This document shows, one piece after another, positions 18,140 through 25,961 of a DNA stretch of 64,000 nt. Made by a program: the position numbers and the translations under genes. Every line of letters starts with the position of its first letter. Within the stretch, counting starts at the first letter, position 1. The notes under the pieces are model-generated. The model was not told the origin of the DNA, did not search any database, and was given only the letters and a program-made list of their open reading frames with translations. The stretch is from Paenibacillus brasilensis (GTDB lineage: Bacteria; Bacillota; Bacilli; Paenibacillales; Paenibacillaceae): contig NZ_CP045298.1 of the NCBI RefSeq assembly GCF_009363115.1, forward strand, positions 1,069,001 to 1,133,000, in the 5' to 3' direction.

Positions 18140-19333
18140 CTAGATATATTTCAAAGAGCCGGCTCCGTGCAGGTATAAAACGCTGCATTTGGAGCATACA
18201 GGCGTTAAGCCCTCGTGATTAATCTTTTGACGGGTTTTCTCATACGCATCCGATTTCCATATCTCCTCCAGACTGTGCTCACGCAAGCTTCCAATCGTGA
18301 ACTCACTGAAAAATTTGCAAGGCATAACCTTTCCATCCGGCAAAATATCCGTTCTGGAGGTGAGTGCCAGGCATTGATTGGAACAACGGCTGACCATTTC
18401 CTCGCCATGTATAAATTTATCAATCTCCTCATAGTCCAAACCGGGCTGATAGCGCACACGAATGTTCCATACCCGTTCATTGATCCGCTGCAGCTCCTGC
18501 ATCAGAGGGTCGATGTTATCCGGGTTGATTTTATATTTGAAAGCATGCCAGCTGCTAATATTATTTTCCTCAAGCTGTCGGAGCCAGGAGAAATTGCGTG
18601 TAAAATATTCAACCATTTTGAGGGAGGTTTCTTTGGAAATGTACCAGGGGAACGTCAGCAGCACCAGATCCAGCCGTTTGTCCTCCAGCATTTGCAGAAA
18701 TTCGTACATCCGTCCGATCATGTTATCGTTAATGACCGCATGGACGGTTACCCGCCCTTTGTACAATCCCTGGTCACGCAGTTCAATCAGCTTATCCATC
18801 TGCCGCATCGTTTTTTGAAAGGTGCCTTTACCGCGAATCAGATCGTGTTCTCTTTCAAAACCTTCAATCGCTATTAATAGTTCCAGATTTTCAGATAAAT
18901 CCAAAATCCGGTCCAAATATTTGTCAATGAGTAGTCCGTTCGTACAAAACGTCATTTCGCGCCGGTCTTCCGCCAGCACGTCCAAAATTTCATCAAAGCG
19001 CCGGTGAAACATCGGTTCACCGCCCCACATGTATAAACGGGACTTGGCTTCCTTGGTCTCGCTCAAAATTTGCCGAAGCATGTCCGGGGCAAGATCCATG
19101 TTTTGCTCTTCTTTATCCATTTGATGATGATAGCCTTCCTCGTTCCATTCAAAGCAGTGAGTACATCTCAGGTTGCAGCGGTTGGTCAGCTTAATGCCGA
19201 TCGTCTGGGGCATGTCCGTTTTGAAGGCAGGGTTCTGGGTTGCGTTACGATAAGACACGGAAGCGTTTTTCAGGTTACGCTTGATGAGCTTGAACGCCTT
19301 CTCATCAATCAGCACATTGCTTTTGGGCTGCAT
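18140..19333 (-). CDS. Radical SAM/SPASM-domain enzyme
   Basis: The 397-residue protein has the radical SAM cluster motif CNLRCTHC (Cys53, Cys57, Cys60), the GGEP SAM loop (YMWGGEPMFHRRF) and a C-terminal SPASM region with further cysteines (CSNQCLALTSRTDILPDG, then MPCKFF and CSKCSVLY) for auxiliary iron-sulfur clusters. SPASM enzymes act on peptides (RiPP maturation) or on small molecules; BtrN, in the butirosin pathway, is a related but shorter dehydrogenase. There is no obvious precursor-peptide gene, but ACP-bound intermediates are plausible substrates. It follows the first ACP by 57 bases and starts at ATG 19333 with GAGGTG upstream. Confidence 0.88.
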   Translation of the reverse strand: MQPKSNVLIDEKAFKLIKRNLKNASVSYRNATQNPAFKTDMPQTIGIKLTNRCNLRCTHCFEWNEEGYHHQMDKEEQNMDLAPDMLRQILSETKEAKSRLYMWGGEPMFHRRFDEILDVLAEDRREMTFCTNGLLIDKYLDRILDLSENLELLIAIEGFEREHDLIRGKGTFQKTMRQMDKLIELRDQGLYKGRVTVHAVINDNMIGRMYEFLQMLEDKRLDLVLLTFPWYISKETSLKMVEYFTRNFSWLRQLEENNISSWHAFKYKINPDNIDPLMQELQRINERVWNIRVRYQPGLDYEEIDKFIHGEEMVSRCSNQCLALTSRTDILPDGKVMPCKFFSEFTIGSLREHSLEEIWKSDAYEKTRQKINHEGLTPVCSKCSVLYLHGAGSLKYI

Positions 19334-19390
19334 GCTAACACCTCGTGTAATGGATTTTCAGGCAGAGTGTACCTAAGCCAAAGCCGCCTC

Positions 19391-19669
19391 TCAGACCGTC
19401 TTTATTCCCTCCGGGTGCGGTACTTGTTCCGCTTCGCTGATCCCCTGTATATAGCTGCAAAAGGCATCTACCGAGCACAGATGTTCCAGCTCAAAGGAAT
19501 CAAAATCAATTTCCACATCAAACGCATCCTCTACTTGCAGCATGAAATGAACCAACTGCAACGAATCCAGTCCTGCATCATGAATAATATCTGAATGTCC
19601 ATCCAGCTTACCGACCAGTTCAGGATCTTCCTTGACCGCGCTGATCATTTCAATCACTCGGCTTTGCAT
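19391..19669 (-). CDS. Acyl/peptidyl carrier protein (first)
   Basis: The 92-residue protein has the motif DAGLDSLQLVHFMLQVED with the phosphopantetheine Ser36, and strongly acidic surroundings (DVEIDFDSFELEHL). AAGGAGGAG precedes the ATG at 19667-19669. It is the first gene of the minus-strand cluster. Its sequence differs clearly from the other carrier protein, so each probably has its own partner enzymes. BtrI of butirosin is the nearest conceptual model. Confidence 0.88.
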   Translation of the reverse strand: MQSRVIEMISAVKEDPELVGKLDGHSDIIHDAGLDSLQLVHFMLQVEDAFDVEIDFDSFELEHLCSVDAFCSYIQGISEAEQVPHPEGIKTV

Positions 19670-20020
19670 AGCAACTCCTCCTTGTGGATGAGATTCTGTT
19701 TGTTCTGCCCAACGATATCCTTTGCAAGCTCTTAGAAATATTCCTTCACTGGAACTTTATTCAATTATACTCCTCCAATGAAGAGACAAGTCAATAGGTT
19801 GTTTTGTAAATAAAACTCGCAATATGTAAATTAATGTGTGATCATTTCCACAAATTTTGCAGCCTATTTTTATGTGAAATACAGCAAATATTCTCTTCAC
19901 TTCTCTTGCAGGAACGACATAATTATTTTACAATATACACGAAAATATTTTTCTTTATTTCATTTTATATAACGATACTTTTTTTCATAAAAACATTATA
20001 CAGCTAAAGGAGCACCGCTC
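19670..20020. other. Divergent promoter region, AT-rich
   Basis: This 351-base spacer between the carrier-protein cluster and the murR operon is very AT-rich and encodes nothing recognisable. It must contain promoters for both directions. The plus-strand gene is preceded by AAAGGAGC. Confidence 0.5.
19764..19794 (-). promoter_or_regulatory. Candidate SigA promoter for the biosynthetic cluster
   Basis: On the minus strand TTGACT (19794-19789) and TATAAT (19769-19764) are 19 bases apart. The spacing is slightly long, but both boxes are good and the site is about 95 bases upstream of the first carrier-protein gene. Confidence 0.45.
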
Positions 20021-20887
20021 ATGTCACCCATTCTTCATACATTAGCCCGTAGCCTGGAGCAGCTTCCCGTACAAGAGCGCAGGCTGGCAGAATCCATTCT
20101 GCAATCCCCGGAGGACGTGCTGCATCTGGGTATTCGGGAACTGTCAGAGCGTTGTGGTGTGAGTGCAGCGACCGTAACACGGTTTTGCAAATCATTACAT
20201 TTTAAAGGCTATCCTGATTTCAAAATGAAGCTGGCCGCCGAGTTGTCCCATTCAAACCGTAATGGTGAAGAATCCTATCAGGACATTGTTGCCGGAAATT
20301 CACTTTCCCGTATCGTGCAGGCTATTCAGGCCAACCACACTGCATCTATTGCGGACACGACTCGGCTGCTGGATTTCGCCAAGCTGGAGCAGGCCATTAC
20401 GTGGCTGTCAGCTACAAGCCGCATTGATTTGTACGGGATGGCGACCTCCTCCATTGTGGCGCAAGACTTTTACCAGAAGCTCATTCGTATTGGCAAAAAC
20501 GGTACCGCCTTCGCTGATTCGCATATGCAGATCACCTCTGCCTCCTCGCTTGGACCGGGAGATGTCGCCTTTGCAGTCTCCTACTCGGGGGAAACCCAGG
20601 AGACGATCGCAGCTCTGCGCTGTGCGAAGGAGCAGGGAGCTAAAACACTATCCCTGACCTCCTTCGGAAATAATACGCTGGCGGGTATTTCGGATATTGC
20701 TTTATTTTCCTCTTCGCTGGAGGAAGGAATGCGGCGGGGAGATATGGCGTCCCGCATCGCCCAGCTTCATATCATAGATATCCTGTTTACAGGTATGGTG
20801 AGCGCGAATTTTGACAAATATATTCCGAGATTGGAAGGTTCATATCAACAAGTGAGCAAGCTCAAAAAACAACCAGGGGGTCACTAA
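20021..20887 (+). CDS. MurR/RpiR-family transcriptional regulator
   Basis: The 288-residue protein has an N-terminal RpiR helix-turn-helix (IRELSERCGVSAATVTRFCK, about residues 37-57) and a C-terminal SIS sugar-phosphate-binding domain (DLYGMATSSIVAQDFYQKL; AVSYSGETQET). It sits one base ahead of nagB, with nagA after it, so it most likely senses an amino-sugar phosphate such as GlcN-6-P or GlcNAc-6-P and controls this operon. Bacillus NagR is a GntR protein, so an RpiR regulator here is a different solution. Confidence 0.88.
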   Translation: MSPILHTLARSLEQLPVQERRLAESILQSPEDVLHLGIRELSERCGVSAATVTRFCKSLHFKGYPDFKMKLAAELSHSNRNGEESYQDIVAGNSLSRIVQAIQANHTASIADTTRLLDFAKLEQAITWLSATSRIDLYGMATSSIVAQDFYQKLIRIGKNGTAFADSHMQITSASSLGPGDVAFAVSYSGETQETIAALRCAKEQGAKTLSLTSFGNNTLAGISDIALFSSSLEEGMRRGDMASRIAQLHIIDILFTGMVSANFDKYIPRLEGSYQQVSKLKKQPGGH

Positions 20888-20888
20888 G

Positions 20889-21617
20889 ATGAACATACGC
20901 ATTTTGAACAGCCGTGAAGACCTGAACGCTACTGCCGCCGCTGTGATATCCGGCTTGCTGTTAACCAAGCCTCAGGCCATGCTTGGTCTGGCTACCGGTA
21001 GTACGCCTATTGGCATCTACCGACATCTTGCAGATATATACCGCAAGGGACAGGTCAGCTTTGCACGAGCCTACGCTGTCAATCTGGATGAATATGTCGG
21101 CCTTTCCCCGGATCACCCGCAGAGCTACCGCAGCTTTATGAATGAACACCTGTTCCAGCATATTGACATTCCCATTGCCCATACACGTGTACCTGACGGG
21201 AATGCAATGGATTTGGCGGCAGAATGTGCGGCACACGAGCAAGCCATTTTGGATCATGGACCCGTGGATCTTCAATTGCTGGGCATTGGTCATAATGGTC
21301 ATATCGGCTTTAACGAACCTGGTCACAGCTTGACTGGGTCCACACATGTTGTCGATTTGGAAGAAAGAACGCGGACGGCAAATGCCCGATTTTTTGGCAA
21401 TATAGATGCTGTACCCCAGCAAGCCATTACGATGGGCGTAGGCACGATTTTAAAGGCAAAACAAATTATACTGGTGGCTTTTGGCGCGTATAAGGCTGAC
21501 ATTATAAAGCAGGCCTTAACCGGACCCATCACTACAGAATGTCCGGCTTCTCTGCTGCAATGCCACCCCAACGTGCTTATATTACTGGATCAGGAAGCAG
21601 GAGGATGGTTCAATTGA
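20889..21617 (+). CDS. nagB: Glucosamine-6-phosphate deaminase
   Basis: The 242-residue protein has the NagB features LGLATGSTPIGIYRHL near the N-terminus, VNLDEYVGLSPDHPQSY and LLGIGHNGHIGFNEPG with the catalytic Asp/His/Glu. It converts GlcN-6-P to fructose-6-P and ammonia. The length is that of the short Bacillus type without the allosteric C-terminal extension. Its end overlaps the start of nagA. Confidence 0.95.
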   Translation: MNIRILNSREDLNATAAAVISGLLLTKPQAMLGLATGSTPIGIYRHLADIYRKGQVSFARAYAVNLDEYVGLSPDHPQSYRSFMNEHLFQHIDIPIAHTRVPDGNAMDLAAECAAHEQAILDHGPVDLQLLGIGHNGHIGFNEPGHSLTGSTHVVDLEERTRTANARFFGNIDAVPQQAITMGVGTILKAKQIILVAFGAYKADIIKQALTGPITTECPASLLQCHPNVLILLDQEAGGWFN

Positions 21618-22834
21618 ACTCAGATGAATCGAGTGGCAGCATAACCCAGCTGCTGTATGGACAGGTTGTTATCGGGAACGACATTATTGAAAAAGGGGTT
21701 GTTATCATTAAGGGACAATCCATTGTATATGCTGGTTCAGAGGAGAGCTTGCCTGCAGATTGGACATCAGTTGACAAGACAAGTCAGGCAGATGGTACAA
21801 CTGAAGCAATGAATATAGTTCGTTTGGAAAGCGGCTATCTGCTGCCGGGCTTTATTGATATTCATGTTCACGGTGGTAATGGCGAGGATTTTATGGACTC
21901 CGATCCAAGGGTACTGGCTGCGATCACCTCCTTTCATGGCTCGCAAGGAACGACTGCCATGCTGGCTACCACGATGACCGCACCCAAGGAACGAATTGAC
22001 CGGGTGCTGAGCGAAGTTCACGCCTATATGGCACAGCCCATGCCCCATGCACAGCTGGAGGGCGTGCATCTGGAGGGTCCGTTCATTAGCCCGAACTGGC
22101 CCGGAGCACAAAACCCGGAACACATCGTGCCTCCAAATCTCGCGTGGATGATAGAATGGGAGCAGCGCTACCCTGGCCTTGTACGCCAGGTGACACTTGC
22201 GCCCGAACAGGAAGGCGCGCTGGAACTGATTGCATGGCTGCGCCGTCATGGTATTACCGCAGCACTGGGTCATACGGATGCCACGTATGAAGAGGTAGAG
22301 CAGGCAGCGGCGGCGGGCCTTAATCATGCGGTGCATACGTTCAATGCCATGACTCCGCTGCATCACCGCAAGCCAGGAGCGGTTGGAGCGGTACTAGCTG
22401 ATCCGCGCATTGAAGCGGAGGTCATCGCGGACGGCATCCATGTGCATCCCGCTGCCATATCTCTGCTCGCTAAGCTAAAGCAGAATCATAATCTCATTTT
22501 AATTACTGATGCCATGTCTGCCACCGGGCTGAAGGACGGGCACTACACGATCGGTGACCTGCCAGTAATCGTGCAGGATGGTGTGGCACGATTGGAGGAT
22601 GAAATCACATTGGCGGGAAGCACACTGACCATGATTGCAGGCTTTCGTTTTCTGGTTCAACAAGTGGGCCTGAGTATCCCCGAAGCATCACAAATGGCCA
22701 GCCTGAATCCGGCTCAATCCCTGAACATTCACGATCGGACAGGATCGCTAGAAGCAGGCAAGCAAGCAGACATCCTGTTGCTGGATGCCGATCTAAATCT
22801 GCAGGGCGTATGGATTAAAGGAATGCGCCAATAA
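21605..22834 (+). CDS. nagA: N-acetylglucosamine-6-phosphate deacetylase
   Basis: An amidohydrolase of about 409 residues. Visible are the metal-binding start PGFIDIHVHGGNGEDFMD, GVHLEGPFISPNWPGAQN, ALGHTDATYEE, HTFNAMTPLHHR and LITDAMSATGL. NagA removes the acetyl group from GlcNAc-6-P to feed NagB. The start is either ATG 21605, directly after AGGAGG but nine bases after AGGA, or TTG 21614, nine bases after GGAGG; I give the ATG. Either way the gene overlaps nagB, so translation is coupled. Confidence 0.93.
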   Translation: MVQLNSDESSGSITQLLYGQVVIGNDIIEKGVVIIKGQSIVYAGSEESLPADWTSVDKTSQADGTTEAMNIVRLESGYLLPGFIDIHVHGGNGEDFMDSDPRVLAAITSFHGSQGTTAMLATTMTAPKERIDRVLSEVHAYMAQPMPHAQLEGVHLEGPFISPNWPGAQNPEHIVPPNLAWMIEWEQRYPGLVRQVTLAPEQEGALELIAWLRRHGITAALGHTDATYEEVEQAAAAGLNHAVHTFNAMTPLHHRKPGAVGAVLADPRIEAEVIADGIHVHPAAISLLAKLKQNHNLILITDAMSATGLKDGHYTIGDLPVIVQDGVARLEDEITLAGSTLTMIAGFRFLVQQVGLSIPEASQMASLNPAQSLNIHDRTGSLEAGKQADILLLDADLNLQGVWIKGMRQ

Positions 22835-22855
22835 TTTATATCATTCCACCAAACC

Positions 22856-22908
22856 AAAAAGCTATCCGTCGGCGCATTCGCCGAAATGGATAGCTCTTTT
22901 TTTGGCAT
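22856..22908 (+). terminator. Rho-independent terminator of the nag operon
   Basis: AGCTATCC pairs with GGATAGCT around an inner GGCG/CGCC stem and is followed by a C and seven T residues. Confidence 0.88.
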
Positions 22909-22925
22909 TATACATATGTTGTGAA

Positions 22926-23906
22926 TTAGCGATAATTCATAGGTGCAGGTGTATGATTTTGTGGACGTGTTGGTGATGTAATTGGACGGTTTGTACCAGC
23001 CGCAGGTGTTGGAAAAACGCGTTGAATGATATCACCTAGTTGGGTACTCATTCCTTTGATCGGATGACCACTTTGCACACTGCGTGCAAAGTCGGTGCTA
23101 TGCTTGATAAAATCAGGGTTCGCTGATACATACACCTGTTGAATCGATGGCGCAAATTGCTTAACCTTGTGGGCAATTTTACTTTTGACCGCTTCGGTCA
23201 GCGTGCTAGGCTCATACGCAGTTCGTGCACCCTGAACTGTGGTGCCATCCGTGCGGGTACCATCCGTCAAGCCACGAATCATACCATAAGAACCTGTACC
23301 CATTGTGCCGTATAATCCGTCACCACGACGCGCAGGTGTTCCGTATCCGGTAACCCCATCTGTCACTCCGGGCGTAGTGGTACCCGTTGTATAGCCCCCG
23401 CGCGTACCATTAACGCCACTCACGCTCGGTGCATTTCTGTAATGCTGAGTACTGGTGGCGCTAGGAGTACCCACACCAGTTGCGTTGGCATGGTCCTTCA
23501 AGGAAACCGCTACATAAGCATTACGATCACCAACCAGTACGGTCGCAGATTTAACATCCGGCAACTCGGCTATACGTTTGGACAAATTGCGATCGACTTG
23601 CAAATTACGAACTGGATGTCCGGGAACATTGGTGTTCGGGTTCAATGGCACCCCATCCATACCGTTGGACCTAACCCCATAACGGTTCACACCATCAATA
23701 CGGTTTACACCATCCATACCATAACGATTTACACCATCAATACGGTTCACACCATCCACACCATCCAATGGACGTGTGCTTTGCACGTTATAGCGAGTAG
23801 CGTTCGTACGGACGTTTTTCGCAGTCCCACACCCTGTCAAAGTAGCCATGCTGGCAAGTAAAGCAGCAGAAATCGTCAAGCTGATGATCTTCTTAGTTCC
23901 TGGCAT
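22926..23906 (-). CDS. YhcN/YlaJ-family sporulation lipoprotein with internal repeats
   Basis: The 326-residue protein begins with a lipoprotein signal ending in LTGC, after the ATG at 23904-23906 with GGAGG upstream. A repeat region (GVNRIDGVNRYG units) and a Gly/Thr-rich central stretch follow. The YhcN/YlaJ-like core is seen in LSKRIAELPDVKSATVLVGD, YVAVSL and the C-terminal IAHKVKQFAPSIQQVYVSANPD. Family members are spore lipoproteins of unclear function, in some species needed for germination. The repeats and the glycine-rich linker are unusual for the family and may be species-specific. Confidence 0.8.
   Translation of the reverse strand: MPGTKKIISLTISAALLASMATLTGCGTAKNVRTNATRYNVQSTRPLDGVDGVNRIDGVNRYGMDGVNRIDGVNRYGVRSNGMDGVPLNPNTNVPGHPVRNLQVDRNLSKRIAELPDVKSATVLVGDRNAYVAVSLKDHANATGVGTPSATSTQHYRNAPSVSGVNGTRGGYTTGTTTPGVTDGVTGYGTPARRGDGLYGTMGTGSYGMIRGLTDGTRTDGTTVQGARTAYEPSTLTEAVKSKIAHKVKQFAPSIQQVYVSANPDFIKHSTDFARSVQSGHPIKGMSTQLGDIIQRVFPTPAAGTNRPITSPTRPQNHTPAPMNYR
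23676..23763. repeat. In-gene tandem repeats of the YhcN-like lipoprotein
   Basis: Two units of about 42-45 bases contain repeated ACACCATCAATACGG, ACACCATCCAT and CATAACG blocks. They encode GVNRIDGVNRYGMD-like repeats directly after the lipidated N-terminus. The repeats are near-identical at DNA level, so they are recent or kept similar by recombination. Confidence 0.8.
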
Positions 23907-24060
23907 GAACTCATCCTCCATACATATAAAATGTGTGACGAGAATAGCATGCGCCATGAATCGTAGGGATATCCTGACTAAAAAATGACTGAAAAAATAA
24001 AATTTTAATGTAAATATGAAATACAATTGATGATTTACCACAAAATGGAATGTATAATAG

Positions 24061-24859
24061 GTTGGGAAAAATACTTTTCGTACAGGCTCCTACGTTTTTT
24101 CCCTGATCCAGTCCTACCTTCAAGCGAACACTCCAGCATTGAATCAGGAATCTGAGGCACTTTCAGTGGCATCTTCCCTGCCTGCTTCTGCTTTACAATC
24201 CACCTATAGCGAGATCGACAATTCATACTTTATCCGTGGCGGAAACTATAATGGAAAAGCCTCCGAAATCCTCACTGTTGAAAATGGTGTCCAAATCCAT
24301 TGATCTGGACTGGATCAGCGATAAGCGTGTAAGTCAGCTTGAGTTGACCAAGCCTGACGGTACCAGTGAGATTGTTAATCTGAAAGCAGGTTATGATGAC
24401 GAAATTTTTGCTGGTGCCTGGCATCATAGCGCTGCCATTCAAAATCCAAACCCGGGCACCTATAAACTGAATGTCACGGCTCCTGATAAGGGTGCGTATC
24501 TTCTGATTGCTCGCTACCAAGCCGTTCAGGTACCTGAACTAAAATACAAACTCAACGCAGTGGGTCCGAAGCTAAATCTGAAACCACAGGATTCTAAGGA
24601 CAGCGTTACAGAAGTCACCTACCAGGTTCAGTACTACGGTGACCCGCAGCAAGGAATCACTTCAGCGTCCAAGGGTTTGACATTACAGCAAAAAACCGTT
24701 AATCCTACCGGACAAATCGAGCTTTCCAAAGCGGACAAACCCGGCCTTTATTCCGTAACCTATGAAATTAGCGGCGCCACCGAGGCCGGCTATCCTTACC
24801 GCCGTACGGCTGTTCAATCCATTTATATTGACGCTGACGGCAATAAATATGTGAATTAA
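24061..24859 (+). pseudogene. 5'-truncated and frameshifted secreted-protein gene
   Basis: A frame beginning at 24061 without a start codon reads FRTGSYVFSLIQSYLQANTP, then IDNSYFIRGGNYNGKASEIL and ends at TGA 24302. The neighbouring frame continues the same protein as LDWISDKRVSQLELTKPDGT to the stop at 24859, so a one-base change near 24295-24312 broke it. The C-terminal part resembles two beta-sandwich domains of a secreted protein (GAWHHSAAIQNPNPGTYKL; PGLYSVTYEISGATEAGYPY). The missing N-terminus may have been an enzymatic domain. The family is not recognised. Confidence 0.6.
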
Positions 24860-24876
24860 TTTATTTTAAAATATCA

Positions 24877-24918
24877 AAAGCCTGAGGACGCCACCTATGA
24901 GCGTTTTCAGGCTTTTTA
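24877..24918. terminator. Bidirectional terminator
   Basis: AAAAGCCTGA pairs with TCAGGCTTTTT, giving A/T runs on both sides. It separates the pseudogene from the convergent small regulators. Confidence 0.8.
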
Positions 24919-24926
24919 TCATGAGT

Positions 24927-25193
24927 CTAATCGTCAGATTTTGCAAGCTTATGATATCCATTGTCCACCTTTTCTATTTGTAATTCTTGCCGTAGCTCTT
25001 CAATAAAATCAGTCACAATACTTTGAACGGCATCCTCACGGGACATGCGGATATACCGGCTGGTTTTCTGAATATCTTCCTCAAATAAATGAAGTATTCT
25101 GCACATGGCCTCCTGATCACCACTTCGTGCTAATTTGAGCAATCGGATAAACTCAGCATCCGAAATAATTCCTTGAGCATTTTCTTTTTCCAT
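24927..25193 (-). CDS. RsoA-like helix-turn-helix sigma co-factor
   Basis: The 88-residue protein has the core LLKLARSGDQEAMCRILHLF, typical of the small helix-turn-helix/sigma region 2-like proteins related to B. subtilis RsoA (YvrHa). RsoA works with SigO as a two-part sigma factor. Its start (ATG 25191-25193) lies inside the end of the upstream gene, overlapping by 64 bases, so the two proteins are made together. The upstream partner has a region-4-like helix-turn-helix, and yvrJ lies divergently next to them, as in B. subtilis; the neighbourhood supports the assignment more than the sequence alone does. Confidence 0.68.
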   Translation of the reverse strand: MEKENAQGIISDAEFIRLLKLARSGDQEAMCRILHLFEEDIQKTSRYIRMSREDAVQSIVTDFIEELRQELQIEKVDNGYHKLAKSDD

Positions 25194-25471
25194 TTATTCA
25201 CCGCCTGTTGGGATAGCTTTAACTCTGCTGCAATCTGTGCTTCGGTTTTATCCAGTATGTAAAGGTCAAAGATGATGGTTTTGCCGATCTCAGACGGTAG
25301 AGAGTTGATGAGCTGTAAAGTATACATTTTAGAGTTTACAGAGTCTATAAAAGATGGAGTACCGACGGCTTCGTTCTTTTCCATTACAAATTCATGATTG
25401 GTTTGTACCCGCGCACGATATTGAATCCTCCATGCAATGCGGTATAACTTCTTTCGGTATTGTTCCACCAA
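25130..25471 (-). CDS. SigO-like sigma factor subunit (region 4 type)
   Basis: The product of up to 113 residues ends in a helix-turn-helix, TEAQIAAELKLSQQAVNKWK, like sigma region 4, preceded by PSEIGKTIIFDLYILD. The likely B. subtilis counterpart is SigO (YvrI). The start is unclear: a TTG at 25469-25471 and the following GTG have no good ribosome site, while AAAGGGTGA lies about 30 bases upstream, before an in-frame stop. That stop lets an atypical ATT start follow the site, or indicates a different N-terminus. It overlaps the RsoA-like gene by 64 bases. Confidence 0.65.
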   Translation of the reverse strand: MVEQYRKKLYRIAWRIQYRARVQTNHEFVMEKNEAVGTPSFIDSVNSKMYTLQLINSLPSEIGKTIIFDLYILDKTEAQIAAELKLSQQAVNKWKKKMLKELFRMLSLSDCSN

Positions 25472-25677
25472 TGTTAGCTGAGATGTGCTAATTGTAAATC
25501 ACCCTTTCTCTTTGGATTTGGCCTTTCGAAATCCTCATATTATAGGGTAATTTGGGAACCTATTTAACAACCAAAACAGAACATTTGTTCTTATTTATTA
25601 TACTATTTTTCCAAGCAGTTGTATATGGTTCTTTTAATTTACCTTCATTTATATACGGATAAAAAGGAGGGAATACA

Positions 25678-25881
25678 TTGCAGATGGATGATGCTCTTTC
25701 TTTGGTAACCAACGTCGGCTTTCCAGCTGGGCTTTGTTTTATTTTGTTGCGGCACATCCTGCACACGATGGAGGAAAAATTGGATAAGCTGGATCTCTCG
25801 CTTCATGAGCTGATTCAGGTCATTAAAGAATTAAACGATAACAACAGCCCTTCTTCCAAAAGCAGTAAATCTGATGAATAA
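25678..25881 (+). CDS. yvrJ: YvrJ-family small membrane protein
   Basis: The 67-residue protein has one hydrophobic N-terminal helix (VGFPAGLCFILLRHIL) followed by a charged coiled segment (MEEKLDKLDLSLHELIQVIK), as in the YvrJ family. The start is TTG 25678, seven bases after AGGAGG; an ATG two codons later is in frame. In B. subtilis yvrJ adjoins sigO-rsoA and oxdC; here it is divergent from the same pair, so gene order is partly conserved. Function unknown. Confidence 0.8.
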   Translation: MQMDDALSLVTNVGFPAGLCFILLRHILHTMEEKLDKLDLSLHELIQVIKELNDNNSPSSKSSKSDE

Positions 25882-25887
25882 CGAGCA

Positions 25888-25932
25888 CAAAGAAGCTCCA
25901 ACCGACAATTATTCGCCGTTGGAGCCTCTTTG
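25888..25932. terminator. Hairpin between yvrJ and the convergent DUF4340 gene
   Basis: CAAAGAAGCTCCAAC pairs with GTTGGAGCCTCTTTG with one mismatch. There is only a short T run, so termination strength is uncertain. Confidence 0.55.
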
Positions 25933-25961
25933 CATACATATAAAATTAAATCATCTTTTGT

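Noticed and set aside
23676-23763. CRISPR-like array
   Set aside because: The units are coding repeats without unique spacers, inside a lipoprotein gene, and no cas genes are present.
25560-25766. Minus-strand ORF opposite yvrJ
   Set aside because: Overlaps the better supported YvrJ gene and has no ribosome site.
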